Shown: positions 1 through 9,489, numbered from the stretch's first letter. The stretch: DNA of 64,000 nucleotides from Novacetimonas maltaceti (GCF_002906255.1 NZ_POTC01000006.1:45302-109301); one strand, 5' to 3'. The notes: generated from the sequence alone by a model not told the origin. Translations and numbers: made by a program.

Positions 1-1
1 G

Positions 2-496
2 CTTTCGACACGGGCGCGGCGTCGCGCGGGCATCGGCTACCTCAGCGCCGAACGCGCGGGCGAGAGCCTGTGCCTTGACGCCAGCCTGCGTGACAACGTG
101 GTCGCCGGGCGGCACGACGCCATGCCGTTTGCCGCATGGGGCCTGCGACGCGATGCGGCGATCACGGGGCATACGCGCGCGCTGCTGGACCGTTTTGGCG
201 TGCGCCGCGCGACCGACCTGCTGGCGTCGGGGCGGCTGTCGGGTGGCAACCAGCAGCGCGTGGCCATGGCGCGCGAACTCGACGCGCGGCCCTGCGTGCT
301 GCTGGTGGCGCAGCCGACGCGCGGCGTGGACCTGGAGGGGATCGACGTCATCCACCACCGGATCGTGGAATTCGCGGCCGCCGGCGGGGCCGTGCTGCTG
401 GTGTCGGAGGAAGAGGACGAACTGCGCACCCTGTCCACCCGCCTTCTGGCGCTGGGGGCGGTGGTCACGGATGGCGGCATCGGGGGGCACGCGTGA
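2..496 (+). CDS. Sugar/nucleoside ABC transporter ATPase, C-terminal part
   Basis: This is the 3' end of an ATPase that begins before the window; the open frame runs in from base 2. The product energises uptake through the two permeases that follow. The ABC signature LSGGNQQRVAMAREL is visible, followed by a Walker B region read as CVLLVAQPTRGVDLEG and a switch-like LLVSEEEDE segment. LSGGNQQ is typical of the second nucleotide-binding domain of RbsA/NupO-type tandem ATPases. In that domain a Walker B glutamate is often altered, and here the usual D-E pair reads A-Q. The stop overlaps the next start as GTGATG. The substrate-binding lipoprotein expected upstream is outside the window. Family assignment is firm; substrate is inferred from neighbours. 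Confidence 0.88.
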   Translation, partial: LSTRARRRAGIGYLSAERAGESLCLDASLRDNVVAGRHDAMPFAAWGLRRDAAITGHTRALLDRFGVRRATDLLASGRLSGGNQQRVAMARELDARPCVLLVAQPTRGVDLEGIDVIHHRIVEFAAAGGAVLLVSEEEDELRTLSTRLLALGAVVTDGGIGGHA

Positions 497-1563
497 TGGA
501 GGTCCACCCGCAGGCGGCATTGCCGCACACGCCCCGCCGCGACCTGCTGCGTGGCCTTGGCGCCCGCCTTGCGCCGCATGCCTTCCCGGTGGTGGGCGCG
601 CTGGTGTGCGCGGGATGCGTCCTCGCACTGTGCGGGTTCAACCCGTTCATGGTGGGCGCGCTGATCGTGCGTGCGGGCATGGGCGACATGGCGGCGCTGG
701 CGCAGACGCTCAACGCCACCACGCCGCTGGTCCTGACGGGGGTCGCCACGGCCATTTCCTTTCGCAGCGGCATCTTCAACACCGGGGTGGAGGGATGTTT
801 TGTACTGGGCGGTCTGGCGGCGGCGGTGATCGCGCCGTCCTGCGCGGGGCTGCCGCATGTGCTGGCCGTTGCCGTGCCCGCCTGTGGCGGCATCGCGGCC
901 GGGGCGGCGTGGATGGCGCTGTCGGCGGCACTGGTGGTGGGGCTGGGGCTGGATGATGTCGTCGCGACGCTGATGCTCAATTTCGTCGCCCTCGACCTTG
1001 CGGCGTGGCTGGTGGAATATTTCTTCCTCGCGCCCGGCGCGGCCAATTCCGCCACCGCCATGATCCCGCAGGCCAGCCACATGCCCGACATCGTCGCGCA
1101 CGGGCTGAACCTTTCCTTTGCCGTCGCGCTGGTGGTGGCGGTGGGCTACGGGCTGTGGTGCCGCCATACGGTGCTGGGATACGCCACGCGCATCGTCGGC
1201 ATGAACCGCCGCTTCGCCACCGCCTGCGGGTTCGACGTGCGGCGCGTGCTGGTGTCGGCCATGCTGCTCAGCGGGGCGGTGGGCGGGCTGGCGGGCGGGC
1301 TGCACACGCTGGGCAATGTCCACCGCTATGTCGCGGGGTTTTCGGCGGAATACGGCTTCCTTGGCCTGACGGTCGCGATCCTTGGGGCGAACCGCGCGCC
1401 GGGCATCATCGCGGCGGCGGCGCTGCTGGGGCTGCTGGTGGTGTCGGGCATCGGCATCCAGCTGATTTCCGCCGTGCCGGAAGAAGTCACCCAACTGCTG
1501 GAGGCGACGCTGATCATCTTCGCCTCCGCCCGGTGGCGGCGCCATGGGGGGACGGGACGATGA
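496..1563 (+). CDS. ABC transporter permease (nucleoside/simple-sugar type, NupP-like)
   Basis: Inner-membrane permease of 355 residues in the BPD_transp_2 family. It is strongly hydrophobic, with about eight to ten predicted helices. The segment LTGVATAISFRSGIFNTGVEG is the conserved region of the YufP/NupP-type subunit, where a GxFNIGxEGQ-like motif is typical. The ATG lies inside the stop of the ATPase gene (4-base overlap), which decides the start and implies translational coupling. It pairs with the next gene as the two halves of one pore. Nucleoside or purine substrates are likely because of the downstream phosphorylase and kinase, but this is inference. Confidence 0.85.
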   Translation: MEVHPQAALPHTPRRDLLRGLGARLAPHAFPVVGALVCAGCVLALCGFNPFMVGALIVRAGMGDMAALAQTLNATTPLVLTGVATAISFRSGIFNTGVEGCFVLGGLAAAVIAPSCAGLPHVLAVAVPACGGIAAGAAWMALSAALVVGLGLDDVVATLMLNFVALDLAAWLVEYFFLAPGAANSATAMIPQASHMPDIVAHGLNLSFAVALVVAVGYGLWCRHTVLGYATRIVGMNRRFATACGFDVRRVLVSAMLLSGAVGGLAGGLHTLGNVHRYVAGFSAEYGFLGLTVAILGANRAPGIIAAAALLGLLVVSGIGIQLISAVPEEVTQLLEATLIIFASARWRRHGGTGR

Positions 1564-2432
1564 GCGTGCCGACCTTCATCGGTGACTGCCTGTCACAGAC
1601 GACGCCGCTGCTGCTGGCCGCGCTGGGCGGGGCGTTCAGCCGCCGCGCGGGGCTGGTGAACGTGGGGCTGGATGCGTTCATCCTGCTGGGCGCGCTGGTG
1701 GCGGCGGTCGTGGCGCGGGCCACGGGGTCGGCCATGGCCGGGCTGGTGCTGGCGGCGGCGGCGGGAAGTGCCGGCGCATGCCTGATGGCGGCGGTGGTGT
1801 CCGTGCTGCGCACCAATCCCATCGTCACCGGCCTTGGCTTCAACCTGCTGTCGCATGCCTTCTGCCGCCTGGTGGTCAAGGCCGCGTTCGGCGTGTCGGG
1901 CCTGCTGATGGTGGCCCCGGCAGCCCGCCTCGCCCCGCTGCCGCTGCCCGTGCCGCTGCACCTCGACATCCTCGCCTTCGCGGCATGGGGGTGCGTGTTC
2001 GCGATGGACTGGTTCTTCCGCCACCACTGGCTGGGCCTGCACCTGCGCGCGGCGGGCGCGGCCCCGGCCATGGCGCGCGCGGTGGGCATTTCCGCACGCC
2101 GGATGCTGTTTGCCGGCATGGCCGTGGCCGGCGCGCTGTGCGGGCTTGGCGGGGCGGACCTTTCGCTGGGCATCGTCGGCGCCTTCAGCGACGACATCTC
2201 CGCCGGGCGGGGATACGTGGCGCTGGCGGCCTTTTACGTGGGGCGTGACCATCCGTGGCCCACCGCCCTTGTCTGCCTTGTGCTGGGCGTGGCCGCGCAT
2301 CTGGCGACCGATGCGCAGGTGATCGGGCTGCCGGTCTCCATCGCCCAGGCTTTTCCCTATGTCGCGGTGCTGGTCCTGATGTGCCTGCAGCAGGTCCGCG
2401 CACGCCGCATGAATGGAGGTTTCGCGTCATGA
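1560..2432 (+). CDS. ABC transporter permease (nucleoside/simple-sugar type, NupQ-like)
   Basis: Second permease of the importer, 290 residues, with multiple hydrophobic segments. The N-terminal stretch TTPLLLAALGGAFSRRAGLVN followed by VGLDAF is the signature region of YufQ/NupQ-type subunits. It overlaps the preceding gene by 4 bases (ATGA), and its own stop overlaps the next gene in the same way. This subunit is normally shorter than its partner, as here. Substrate specificity cannot be read from the sequence. Confidence 0.85.
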   Translation: MSVPTFIGDCLSQTTPLLLAALGGAFSRRAGLVNVGLDAFILLGALVAAVVARATGSAMAGLVLAAAAGSAGACLMAAVVSVLRTNPIVTGLGFNLLSHAFCRLVVKAAFGVSGLLMVAPAARLAPLPLPVPLHLDILAFAAWGCVFAMDWFFRHHWLGLHLRAAGAAPAMARAVGISARRMLFAGMAVAGALCGLGGADLSLGIVGAFSDDISAGRGYVALAAFYVGRDHPWPTALVCLVLGVAAHLATDAQVIGLPVSIAQAFPYVAVLVLMCLQQVRARRMNGGFAS

Positions 2433-2989
2433 CGTCCCGATCCCGGACAGCGCTGGTGCTGGTCGATGTCATCAATTCGTTCTTCGATCCCGAAGAACCC
2501 AACTGCTACCCCGCGGCGGGGCAGGTGCTCGCGCCGATCGCGACCCTGCTGGCGGCGGCGCGCGCGTCGGGCACGCTGGTGGTCCACGCGGTGGAGCGCC
2601 ACCGCCCCGACCTGCATGATTTCGAGTGGGGGAAGCTGCCGGTCCACCATATCGAGGGGTCGGACGCCTGCGGCTTCGTCGCGGGCTTTGAACCCCTGCC
2701 GGGCGAGCCCGTGGTGGCCAAGCGCCGCTACAGCGCGTTCTTCGCCACCGACATGGCGCTGATGCTGCATGAACAGGGGATCGGGCGGCTGGTCATCGTG
2801 GGGGTGAAGACCAACTGCTGCATCCGCGCGACGGTGCAGGACGCGTTCGCCAACGGGTTCGAACCGATTGTCGTGCGCGAGGCGACCAATTCCAACCGCC
2901 CCCACCTGGCCGAGGCGTCGCTGGAGGATATCGAACGCTATTTCGGCAGGGTCGTCCCGCTTGAGGACGGGGTCATGGCCCTGTCATGA
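2429..2989 (+). CDS. Cysteine hydrolase, isochorismatase family
   Basis: A 186-residue alpha/beta hydrolase of the isochorismatase/nicotinamidase superfamily. The family triad is visible: Asp in LVLVDVINSFF near the N-terminus, Lys in VVAKRRYSAF, and the nucleophile Cys in VGVKTNCCIRAT. A cis-peptide-type GVKTN segment precedes the cysteine. Members hydrolyse amides or ureido acids such as nicotinamide, N-carbamoyl compounds or ureidoacrylate. In this operon a role in opening a nucleobase-derived amide is plausible but not shown. The ATGA overlap with the permease gene selects this start, and the stop overlaps the next start. Confidence 0.85.
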   Translation: MTSRSRTALVLVDVINSFFDPEEPNCYPAAGQVLAPIATLLAAARASGTLVVHAVERHRPDLHDFEWGKLPVHHIEGSDACGFVAGFEPLPGEPVVAKRRYSAFFATDMALMLHEQGIGRLVIVGVKTNCCIRATVQDAFANGFEPIVVREATNSNRPHLAEASLEDIERYFGRVVPLEDGVMALS

Positions 2990-3876
2990 GCGGCGTTGCG
3001 ATCCTTGGCTATGCCAGCATGGACCATGTGCTGGCGCTGGAGGGGCCGCCCGCGCTGGGCCGCACGACGCACGTCACGCGCCGCGACGCGGCCGCGTGGG
3101 GGCGTCCGGGGGGCGCGCCGTATTTCGTCGCCCGCGCCATGGCCGCCGCCGGCGTGCCCCACCCCGCGCCCGTCAGCTGGATCGGCGATGACGCGGACGG
3201 CACGGCCTATCGCGCGGCGGTGGCGCGCTGTGGCGCGGATGACCGCGGGCTTGCGGTCATTGCGGGCGGGCGCACGCCGCTGACGATGATGGTGTACGAC
3301 CCCACGGGCGAATGCATGTGCCTGTATGACGCGCTGGAACATGATGCGCGCGCGCCCATCGTGACCCCGGCGCAGGCGGACCTGATCGCCACGGCGCGGT
3401 GCGTGTGCCTGACGGTGGCGCCGGCGCAGGCCACGCGCGCCGCACTGGCGCTGTGCGCGGACACGGCGCGCGTGGCGTGGGTGGCCAAGCACGATGTCCG
3501 CGCCCTGCCCGATGACCTGCTGCGCGCGGTGGCGGGACGGGCGGACATCATCTTCTTTTCCGAAACCGAAGGCCCGCTGGTGCGCGACGCGCTGGCGGCG
3601 GCGGCCCCGCGTGCGGGCCGCATGCTGGTGGAAACCCATGGCCCGCGCGGGGCCGTGCTGGAAACGGCGGACGGGCGCACCGCGCGCCCGCCGGTCGCGG
3701 CCCTGCGGGTGGATGACCCGTGCGGGGCGGGCGACACGCTGGCGGGGGGGATGCTGGCGCACCTGCTGGCGCACCCGCACGACCCGCCGGGCGCGCTGGA
3801 CGCGGGGATCGGCGCCGCATTCGCATTACTGAGATCACGACAGAAAGAAAGCAGGGACGAACCGTTCAATGGCTGA
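2986..3876 (+). CDS. PfkB-family carbohydrate/nucleoside kinase
   Basis: A 296-residue ribokinase-like sugar or nucleoside kinase. The C-terminal motif DDPCGAGDTLAGG corresponds to the PfkB signature DTxGAGD, whose Asp is the catalytic base and whose GAG forms the anion hole. An N-terminal GRPGGAPYFVARAMA region matches the conserved sugar-binding GGxxxNxA segment, with variation at the Asn. It would phosphorylate a pentose or nucleoside released by the neighbouring phosphorylase. The exact substrate is not recognisable. It overlaps the hydrolase gene by 4 bases and the next gene by 8. Confidence 0.8.
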   Translation: MSGVAILGYASMDHVLALEGPPALGRTTHVTRRDAAAWGRPGGAPYFVARAMAAAGVPHPAPVSWIGDDADGTAYRAAVARCGADDRGLAVIAGGRTPLTMMVYDPTGECMCLYDALEHDARAPIVTPAQADLIATARCVCLTVAPAQATRAALALCADTARVAWVAKHDVRALPDDLLRAVAGRADIIFFSETEGPLVRDALAAAAPRAGRMLVETHGPRGAVLETADGRTARPPVAALRVDDPCGAGDTLAGGMLAHLLAHPHDPPGALDAGIGAAFALLRSRQKESRDEPFNG

Positions 3877-4642
3877 GAACATTCCAGAAAAAAGCGCGTG
3901 GTATATCGGCGCGACCCCGCGTGACGTGGGCGATGTCGCGATCCTGATCGGCGATCCCGCGCGCGTGGAGCGCATTGCCACCCACCTTGACGACGTGCAC
4001 CGCGTGCCGGTCAACCGGGGGCTGCAGACCATCACCGGCACGCGGGCGGGCACGCGCATCACCGCCACCGCATTCGGCATGGGCGCGCCCATCGCCGCCG
4101 TCGTGCTGGAGGAACTGCGTGCGCTGGGGGTGCATACCTTCGTGCGCATCGGCACCGCCATGGCCGCCGGCGCGGTGCAGCTGGGCGATTTCGTGCTGGC
4201 CGAAGCCGCGCTGCGGCGCGAGGGCACGTCCGACAGCTATGCCCCGCCCGGATACCCGGCGGTGTCGGACACGACGCTCAATGCCGCCATCACCGATACC
4301 CTGCACGCGCAGTCCACGCGCCGCCACCATACCGGCGTGTTCGCCAGCTATGACGGGTTCTATTCCCAGATGTTCGCCCTGCCGGGATCGCGCAGCCGCG
4401 TGCGCGAGGAGCTGCTTGACGATATCGCGCGCTTTGGCCTGATCGCGGCCGACATGGAAACCTCCGCCCTGCTGGTGGCGGGGCGGATGCTGGGCGCGCG
4501 CACCTCCAGCCTGTGCGTCGCGACCGTCGATCCCGTCAGCCAGGAGAAGCTCGACGCCGGGCGCATGGCTGCGGCGGAACATGACCTGTTCGAGGCGGCG
4601 ATCAACGCGCTGTGCCATCCCACGCTCAAGGAAACACGATAA
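3869..4642 (+). CDS. Nucleoside phosphorylase (uridine/purine phosphorylase family)
   Basis: A 257-residue member of the PNP_UDP_1 family, which cleaves nucleosides with phosphate to a base and a pentose-1-phosphate. Visible family features are the N-terminal ILIGDPARVERIA (phosphate-binding GDPxR), FGMGAPIAAVVLEEL, and the RIGTAMAAG segment corresponding to RxGTxG. The C-terminal ADMETSALL matches the MExA/S nucleoside-binding glutamate. It overlaps the kinase gene and shares one base with the following start (TAATG). The operon context strongly suggests salvage of imported nucleosides. Purine versus pyrimidine preference is open. Confidence 0.85.
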   Translation: MAENIPEKSAWYIGATPRDVGDVAILIGDPARVERIATHLDDVHRVPVNRGLQTITGTRAGTRITATAFGMGAPIAAVVLEELRALGVHTFVRIGTAMAAGAVQLGDFVLAEAALRREGTSDSYAPPGYPAVSDTTLNAAITDTLHAQSTRRHHTGVFASYDGFYSQMFALPGSRSRVREELLDDIARFGLIAADMETSALLVAGRMLGARTSSLCVATVDPVSQEKLDAGRMAAAEHDLFEAAINALCHPTLKETR

Positions 4643-5409
4643 TGACCGATATCATCGAGGAATATTTCGACGTCCTGATCGCGCGCCTGGGCCGTGTGCG
4701 CGACACGCAGGCCGAGAACATCCGCGCGGCGGCGAAGCTGTGCGCGCGCAGCATCGCGCGCGACAAGCTGGTCTTCACCTTCGGCACCGGCCATGGCGCC
4801 CTGCCCGCGATCGAGACGTTCCCGCGCACCGGCACGGTGGCGGGTTTCCGCCCCATCGTCGAAAGCAGCATGATCTCCTTCCACCATGTGCTGGGCGACC
4901 AGGGCGCGCGGCAGTACCGCTTCATCCATGCGGTGGAAGGCTATGGCAAGGCGATCCTGTCGGCGCATCACCTCGATGCGGAAGACACGCTGATCCTGTT
5001 TTCACATTCGGGCATCAATGCCGTCATCCTCGACATGGCGCTGCAGGCGAAGGCGCTGGGCATGAAGGTCATCGCGGTGACGTCGCTGCCGCATTCCTCC
5101 ACCACCGCGTCGCGCCATTCCAGCGGGCAGCGCCTGTTCGAGGTCGCGGACGTGGTGATCGACACCGGCGTGCCAAAGGCCGACGCCAGCCTGAAGATCG
5201 CGGGGCTGGAGGCGCCGGTGGGGGCCAGTTCGACCTCCATCACCATCGCGATCGCGCATGCCATCGTGTCCGCCACGGCGCAGGAACTCGTGGCGCAGGG
5301 GATCACCCCGCGCGTCATGATCAACCCGAACACGGAACACAAGGAAGCCGCGAACCGCCACAACGACGAAAATTACGCCGATATGTGGCGTCGCCTGCGC
5401 GCACGCTGA
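4642..5409 (+). CDS. SIS-domain protein (UPF0309-like sugar isomerase family)
   Basis: A 255-residue protein with one SIS (sugar isomerase) fold. The phosphosugar-binding loops are visible as FTFGTGHGALPA near residues 40-50 and TLILFSHSGINAVILDMA near residues 115-132. SIS proteins isomerise or bind phosphosugars, and this fits handling of the pentose phosphate made by the upstream enzymes. The ATG at TAATG is preferred over an ATG 30 bases upstream because it is coupled to the phosphorylase stop. The reaction is not assigned. Confidence 0.75.
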   Translation: MTDIIEEYFDVLIARLGRVRDTQAENIRAAAKLCARSIARDKLVFTFGTGHGALPAIETFPRTGTVAGFRPIVESSMISFHHVLGDQGARQYRFIHAVEGYGKAILSAHHLDAEDTLILFSHSGINAVILDMALQAKALGMKVIAVTSLPHSSTTASRHSSGQRLFEVADVVIDTGVPKADASLKIAGLEAPVGASSTSITIAIAHAIVSATAQELVAQGITPRVMINPNTEHKEAANRHNDENYADMWRRLRAR

Positions 5410-5426
5410 ACAGGACGGGCATCATC

Positions 5427-6902
5427 ATGGACATCACCGACAACACACGCCCCCTGTTCATCGGCGGGCAATGGGTCGCGCCGCAGGGCGGTACGTACCG
5501 ACCGGTCATCGACCCGGCGACGGGACAGGCGATCGGCCGGACGGCCATTGCCGATGGCGTGGACGTGGAACACGCGGTGGCTGCGGCGCACGCGGCCTTT
5601 CCCGCATGGTCACGCGCCATGCCCGATGCGCGCGCGGCCATCATGCGGCGCGCGGCAGACCTGATCGAACAGCGCGTCGACCACATCGCCACCGCCCTGA
5701 CGCGCGAACAGGGCAAGCCGGTTCCCGATTCGCGCAAGGAGATCCTGTTTGGCGCCGAGGTCCTGCGCTATTACGCGGAGGAAGGGCGGCGCATGGGCGG
5801 CACGCTGCGCCCGTCGGTGCGGCCCGACATCCGCAGCATCGTCTCCTCCGGTCCGGTGGGCGTGGTTGCGGCCATTGTCCCATGGAACTATCCCGTGGAC
5901 CTGTATGCATGGAAAATCGCCCCGGCGCTAGCCGCCGGATGCACCATGGTGGTCAAGCCGCCCCCCGAAACCCCGTTCGCCATCGCCGCCGTCATCGACT
6001 GCCTGACCGAGGCGGGGCTGCCGGCGGGGGTGCTCAACGACATTCCGGGCGACGGGCCGGATGTGGGGGCCGCGCTGTCGGCGCATCCGGGCATCAGCCT
6101 GATTTCCGCCACCGCGTCGGTCCCGGCGGGGCAGGCGATCATGCGCGCGGCGGCAGGCAACCTAAAGCGCGTGGCGCTGGAACTGGGCGGGCAGTGCCCG
6201 TTCGTGGTGCTTGACGACGCGGATATCGAGGACGCGGCCGCCGCCGCCGCACGGCGCAGTTTTTCCAACATGGGGCAGATCTGCATCGCGGTGAACCGCA
6301 TCCTGGTCGCGCGCAGCGTGCAGGACCGCTTTGTCGAGGCGCTGGTGGCCATCACGTCGGCCATCCGTCCGGGGCCGGGCATCGAACCCGGCGTCACCTA
6401 TGGCCCGGTGATGAACGACAGCGTGCGCGAACGCGCGGACCTGCATGTGCGCGACGCCGTGGACCGGGGGGCAAGGCTGCTGTGCGGGGGGCATGCGCTG
6501 CATGACGGCGTGCCCGAAGGCGGGTTCTATTACAGTCCCGCCGTCCTGACGGACGTGCCGGCCGACGCGCTGGCGATGACGCACGAGACGTTCGGCCCGG
6601 TCGCGGCCATCCATGCGTTCGACACCGATGCGCAGGCGCTGTCGCTGGCCAATGCCCTGCCCTTTGGCCTGGCGGCCTATGTCTACAGCCGCGACCTGGA
6701 GCGGGCATGGGGCCTGGCCGATCATATCGAGGCCGGGGGCATCGGCATCAATGTCAATGACGTCAGCGAACTCCAGGCCCCCTTTGGCGGCTGGAAGATG
6801 AGCGGGCACGGGCGCGAACTCGGCCCCGAGGGGCTGGCGCTGTACCGCGAGAGCCGACACATCCGCATGCGGGTCCGCCCGCCTGCCCTCCCGCCCGGAT
6901 AG
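5427..6902 (+). CDS. NAD(P)-dependent aldehyde dehydrogenase
   Basis: A 491-residue cytoplasmic aldehyde dehydrogenase of normal family length. The general base Glu is in the VALELGGQCPF motif near residue 255, and the catalytic Cys is in the NMGQICIAVNR segment about 35 residues later. The NAD site includes VVAAIVPWNYPV and the Rossmann segment around LISATASVPAG, where the usual FTGS reads SATA. It is closest to succinate-semialdehyde/lactaldehyde-type enzymes. It is the last gene of the operon, 17 bases after the SIS gene with an AGGACG-like ribosome site. It may oxidise an aldehyde from pentose breakdown; the substrate is unknown. Confidence 0.88.
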   Translation: MDITDNTRPLFIGGQWVAPQGGTYRPVIDPATGQAIGRTAIADGVDVEHAVAAAHAAFPAWSRAMPDARAAIMRRAADLIEQRVDHIATALTREQGKPVPDSRKEILFGAEVLRYYAEEGRRMGGTLRPSVRPDIRSIVSSGPVGVVAAIVPWNYPVDLYAWKIAPALAAGCTMVVKPPPETPFAIAAVIDCLTEAGLPAGVLNDIPGDGPDVGAALSAHPGISLISATASVPAGQAIMRAAAGNLKRVALELGGQCPFVVLDDADIEDAAAAAARRSFSNMGQICIAVNRILVARSVQDRFVEALVAITSAIRPGPGIEPGVTYGPVMNDSVRERADLHVRDAVDRGARLLCGGHALHDGVPEGGFYYSPAVLTDVPADALAMTHETFGPVAAIHAFDTDAQALSLANALPFGLAAYVYSRDLERAWGLADHIEAGGIGINVNDVSELQAPFGGWKMSGHGRELGPEGLALYRESRHIRMRVRPPALPPG

Positions 6903-6982
6903 GCGGGGGACGTGCGCCTTTAACGCGCTCTTTTTGTTGCGTTATCGTAATGTTTTAACATCTCACGCAAGGGGACCAAGTC

Positions 6983-9382
6983 ATGCGTTCGAAGTATCTG
7001 CTGTTTGTCTCTCTCTTTGCCTTCCTGCCCCTTGATACCGTCCTGGCGCAGGATCGCCCCAATTCGCCCACGCCCGACCCGCGCCTGCACGCCAACAAGG
7101 CCAAGCCCACGGGCGGCGGCACGGCCACGAAAAAAGCCACGCAGCAGCCACCGCAGGTCATGGAGAACATCAACGTCACGTCCAACGCGGCCGCCACCAA
7201 CGGCGTCACCGGCGCGGGCGTTGGCGCGGGCCTGATCCGCAGGGAGACCGCCCCGCGTTCGGTCAGCACCGTTTCGGCCAACTACATCCAGAAACAGACC
7301 CCCGGCACCAGCGCGCTGCAACTGATCAAGATGCTGCCGGGCGCGAATGTGGGCGGGTCGGACCCGATCGGCCTGTCGGACCAGTCCACGCTGTCGATCC
7401 GCGGGTTGGGACAGGATGAGATCGGTTACGTGATGGAGGGCATCCCCCTCAATGACAGTGGCATCTACATCCAGGATGCGTCCGAATGGGCGGATTCCGA
7501 AAACATGAGTTCGATTTCCGTGGCACAGGGCGCGCCCGGCCTGACGGACCCGGTCTATACCTCCGCCGGGGGCGTGATGACGGTGGGCATCCGCAACCCG
7601 TCGAACAAGTTCGGCATCTTCACCGACGCCGCCTATGGCACCTATACCACCAACCGCGAGTTCATCCGCCTCGATACCGGGGAGCTTGGCCATACCGGGG
7701 TCAAGGCGTTCGTCTCCTTCTCCGCCGCGAGCAGCCAGAACTCCCACGGGCCGGGGTGGAACCACCGCCGCCATGTGGATTTCAAGCTGCAGAAGGAATG
7801 GGGCGACAACAGCATATCCCTGTTCGGGTCGTATAACAGCCGCGATGTCGCCTATTACATGGAACCGACCATGTCGCAATGGAACGCGCTGCATTATTCG
7901 GCCAACTATGCCGGCAGCTATACGCCGGGCAAGACGAATTACTGGAAGAACTATATCGGCGGGTGGAACGATTTCATGATCAGCGCGCCGATCAGGCTGG
8001 CGCTGACGGACCACCTGCATTTCACCAGCACGCCGTATTTCTACTGGGGCAGCGGCTATTACCCCGGCGGCACCATGGTGAACGAGACGGGGAATTACAT
8101 CGGCACGCAGTACCATCCCGAAAGCCTCAACCTGCCGGGGGCGATCAACAACCAGGTCAACGCGCTGGGGCAGTACCTGGAACAGGAATACACCTATGGC
8201 ATCAACAGCGCGCTGCATTACGACATCGGACGACACAAGATCACGCTGGGATACTGGTATGATTACCAGAGCAACGCCGTGCAGATGCCCTTCGCCGCGC
8301 TGAATTCACGCGGGGAGGCCCGCAACGCCATGGGCGGCTACAGCATCACCTACCCCGACGGGCAACTGCTGCTGGCGGGCAACAACTTCACCGGCACGCA
8401 GATCAACGGCATCTATGTCGGGGACAAGGTCTCGCTCGACCATGACCGGCTGCAGATCAGCGCGGGCTTCCGCGAGATGATGATCTCGCGCAAGGGCGAC
8501 AACTACCTGCCGGGGCCGCAGTCGCATGTGGGGGAAAACACGTCACAGCCGCTGCCGCAGTTCTCGCTGAGCTACCGGCCGAGCCCGTACCACCAGATCT
8601 TCGTCTCCGCCAGCGGCAATTTCCGCCCGCCCTCGACCTCCAACCTGTTCAACAACTACAGCATCACCACCGGCGCGATCACCAGCATCCCGAACACGAA
8701 GCTGAAGGATGAATATTCGATCCAGGAGGAAATCGGATACCGGTATCAAAAGGACATCGTCGCGTCGGTCACGTTCTTCAACTACAACTTCACCAACCGG
8801 CAGATTTCGACCATCATCCCCGAAAATGGCGCGCTGGTCAGTTCGTACATCAATGCGGGCGGGCAGACGTCGCGCGGCTTTGACGCGGAAATCGGCACGA
8901 AACCGTACCATCATTTCAGCCCCTATGCCTCGGTCGAGTACCTGCACGCCACGACCGACAGCAACATCGCCGTGGGCGGGGACTACCTGCATACCGCGGG
9001 CAAGACCGCCATCCGCAGCCCGCAGTGGCAGGCCGCCGTCGGGCTGTCCTATGACGACGGGATGTTCTTTGCCAACGGGAACATGAAATATGTCGGCAGC
9101 CAGTATTCGACCTTCATGGATGACGAGAAGATGCCAAGCTACATCACCGGCGACCTTGCGCTGGGTGTGCGGCTGAAGAAGGTGTGGGTGGCGAAGGCGC
9201 CTGAATTCCGCCTGAACTTCATCAATATCGGCAACACGAAATACCTGTCGGGCATCGCGGGCGCCGCCCTGAACGCCAAGAGCTATACCGGCATGCGCGG
9301 GACCCAGATCTCCGGCTCCTCCGCTTCGTATTTCGTCGGTGCGGGCTTTGCGATGATGGGGAGCTTCCAGACCGCCTTCTGA
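6983..9382 (+). CDS. TonB-dependent outer-membrane receptor
   Basis: A 799-residue outer-membrane receptor. It has a signal peptide (MRSKYLLFVSLFAFLPLD, cleavage near VLAQ), a low-complexity linker, then a plug domain from about residue 55. The plug segments ALQLIKMLPGANV and LSIRGLGQDEIGYVMEGIP are typical. A long beta-barrel follows and ends in a C-terminal Phe, as expected for BAM recognition. AAGGGGACC lies just before the ATG. Such receptors import siderophores, cobalamin or carbohydrates using TonB energy. The upstream operon might hint at a nucleoside-related ligand, but an 80-bp gap and the lack of direct evidence keep this open. Confidence 0.9.
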   Translation: MRSKYLLFVSLFAFLPLDTVLAQDRPNSPTPDPRLHANKAKPTGGGTATKKATQQPPQVMENINVTSNAAATNGVTGAGVGAGLIRRETAPRSVSTVSANYIQKQTPGTSALQLIKMLPGANVGGSDPIGLSDQSTLSIRGLGQDEIGYVMEGIPLNDSGIYIQDASEWADSENMSSISVAQGAPGLTDPVYTSAGGVMTVGIRNPSNKFGIFTDAAYGTYTTNREFIRLDTGELGHTGVKAFVSFSAASSQNSHGPGWNHRRHVDFKLQKEWGDNSISLFGSYNSRDVAYYMEPTMSQWNALHYSANYAGSYTPGKTNYWKNYIGGWNDFMISAPIRLALTDHLHFTSTPYFYWGSGYYPGGTMVNETGNYIGTQYHPESLNLPGAINNQVNALGQYLEQEYTYGINSALHYDIGRHKITLGYWYDYQSNAVQMPFAALNSRGEARNAMGGYSITYPDGQLLLAGNNFTGTQINGIYVGDKVSLDHDRLQISAGFREMMISRKGDNYLPGPQSHVGENTSQPLPQFSLSYRPSPYHQIFVSASGNFRPPSTSNLFNNYSITTGAITSIPNTKLKDEYSIQEEIGYRYQKDIVASVTFFNYNFTNRQISTIIPENGALVSSYINAGGQTSRGFDAEIGTKPYHHFSPYASVEYLHATTDSNIAVGGDYLHTAGKTAIRSPQWQAAVGLSYDDGMFFANGNMKYVGSQYSTFMDDEKMPSYITGDLALGVRLKKVWVAKAPEFRLNFINIGNTKYLSGIAGAALNAKSYTGMRGTQISGSSASYFVGAGFAMMGSFQTAF

Positions 9383-9408
9383 AACATGTCCTGACCGTCC
9401 GGAAGCGT

Positions 9409-9440
9409 CACGGGGACCGGCCCCACACCGGGGCCCCGTG
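9409..9440 (+). terminator. Hairpin after the TonB receptor gene
   Basis: A GC-rich inverted repeat, CACGGGG...CCCCGTG with a further CCGG pairing inside, begins 27 bases after the receptor stop. There is no clear T-run after it, so it may act as a weak or factor-assisted terminator, or only protect the 3' end of the message. Confidence 0.4.
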
Positions 9441-9489
9441 ATCGGGACGTCATAACACAGCGCCACCACGCATACCATGTCCACCGCCC

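Noticed and set aside
37..1545. Long minus-strand open frame opposite the ABC transporter genes
   Set aside because: It is His/Arg/Gln-rich with no domain pattern and is the GC-rich shadow of the permease genes, which have overlapping starts and clear family motifs.
8543..9484. Minus-strand open frame opposite the end of the TonB receptor gene
   Set aside because: The receptor frame has a signal peptide, plug and C-terminal Phe; the opposite frame only picks up a short IS fragment at its start.
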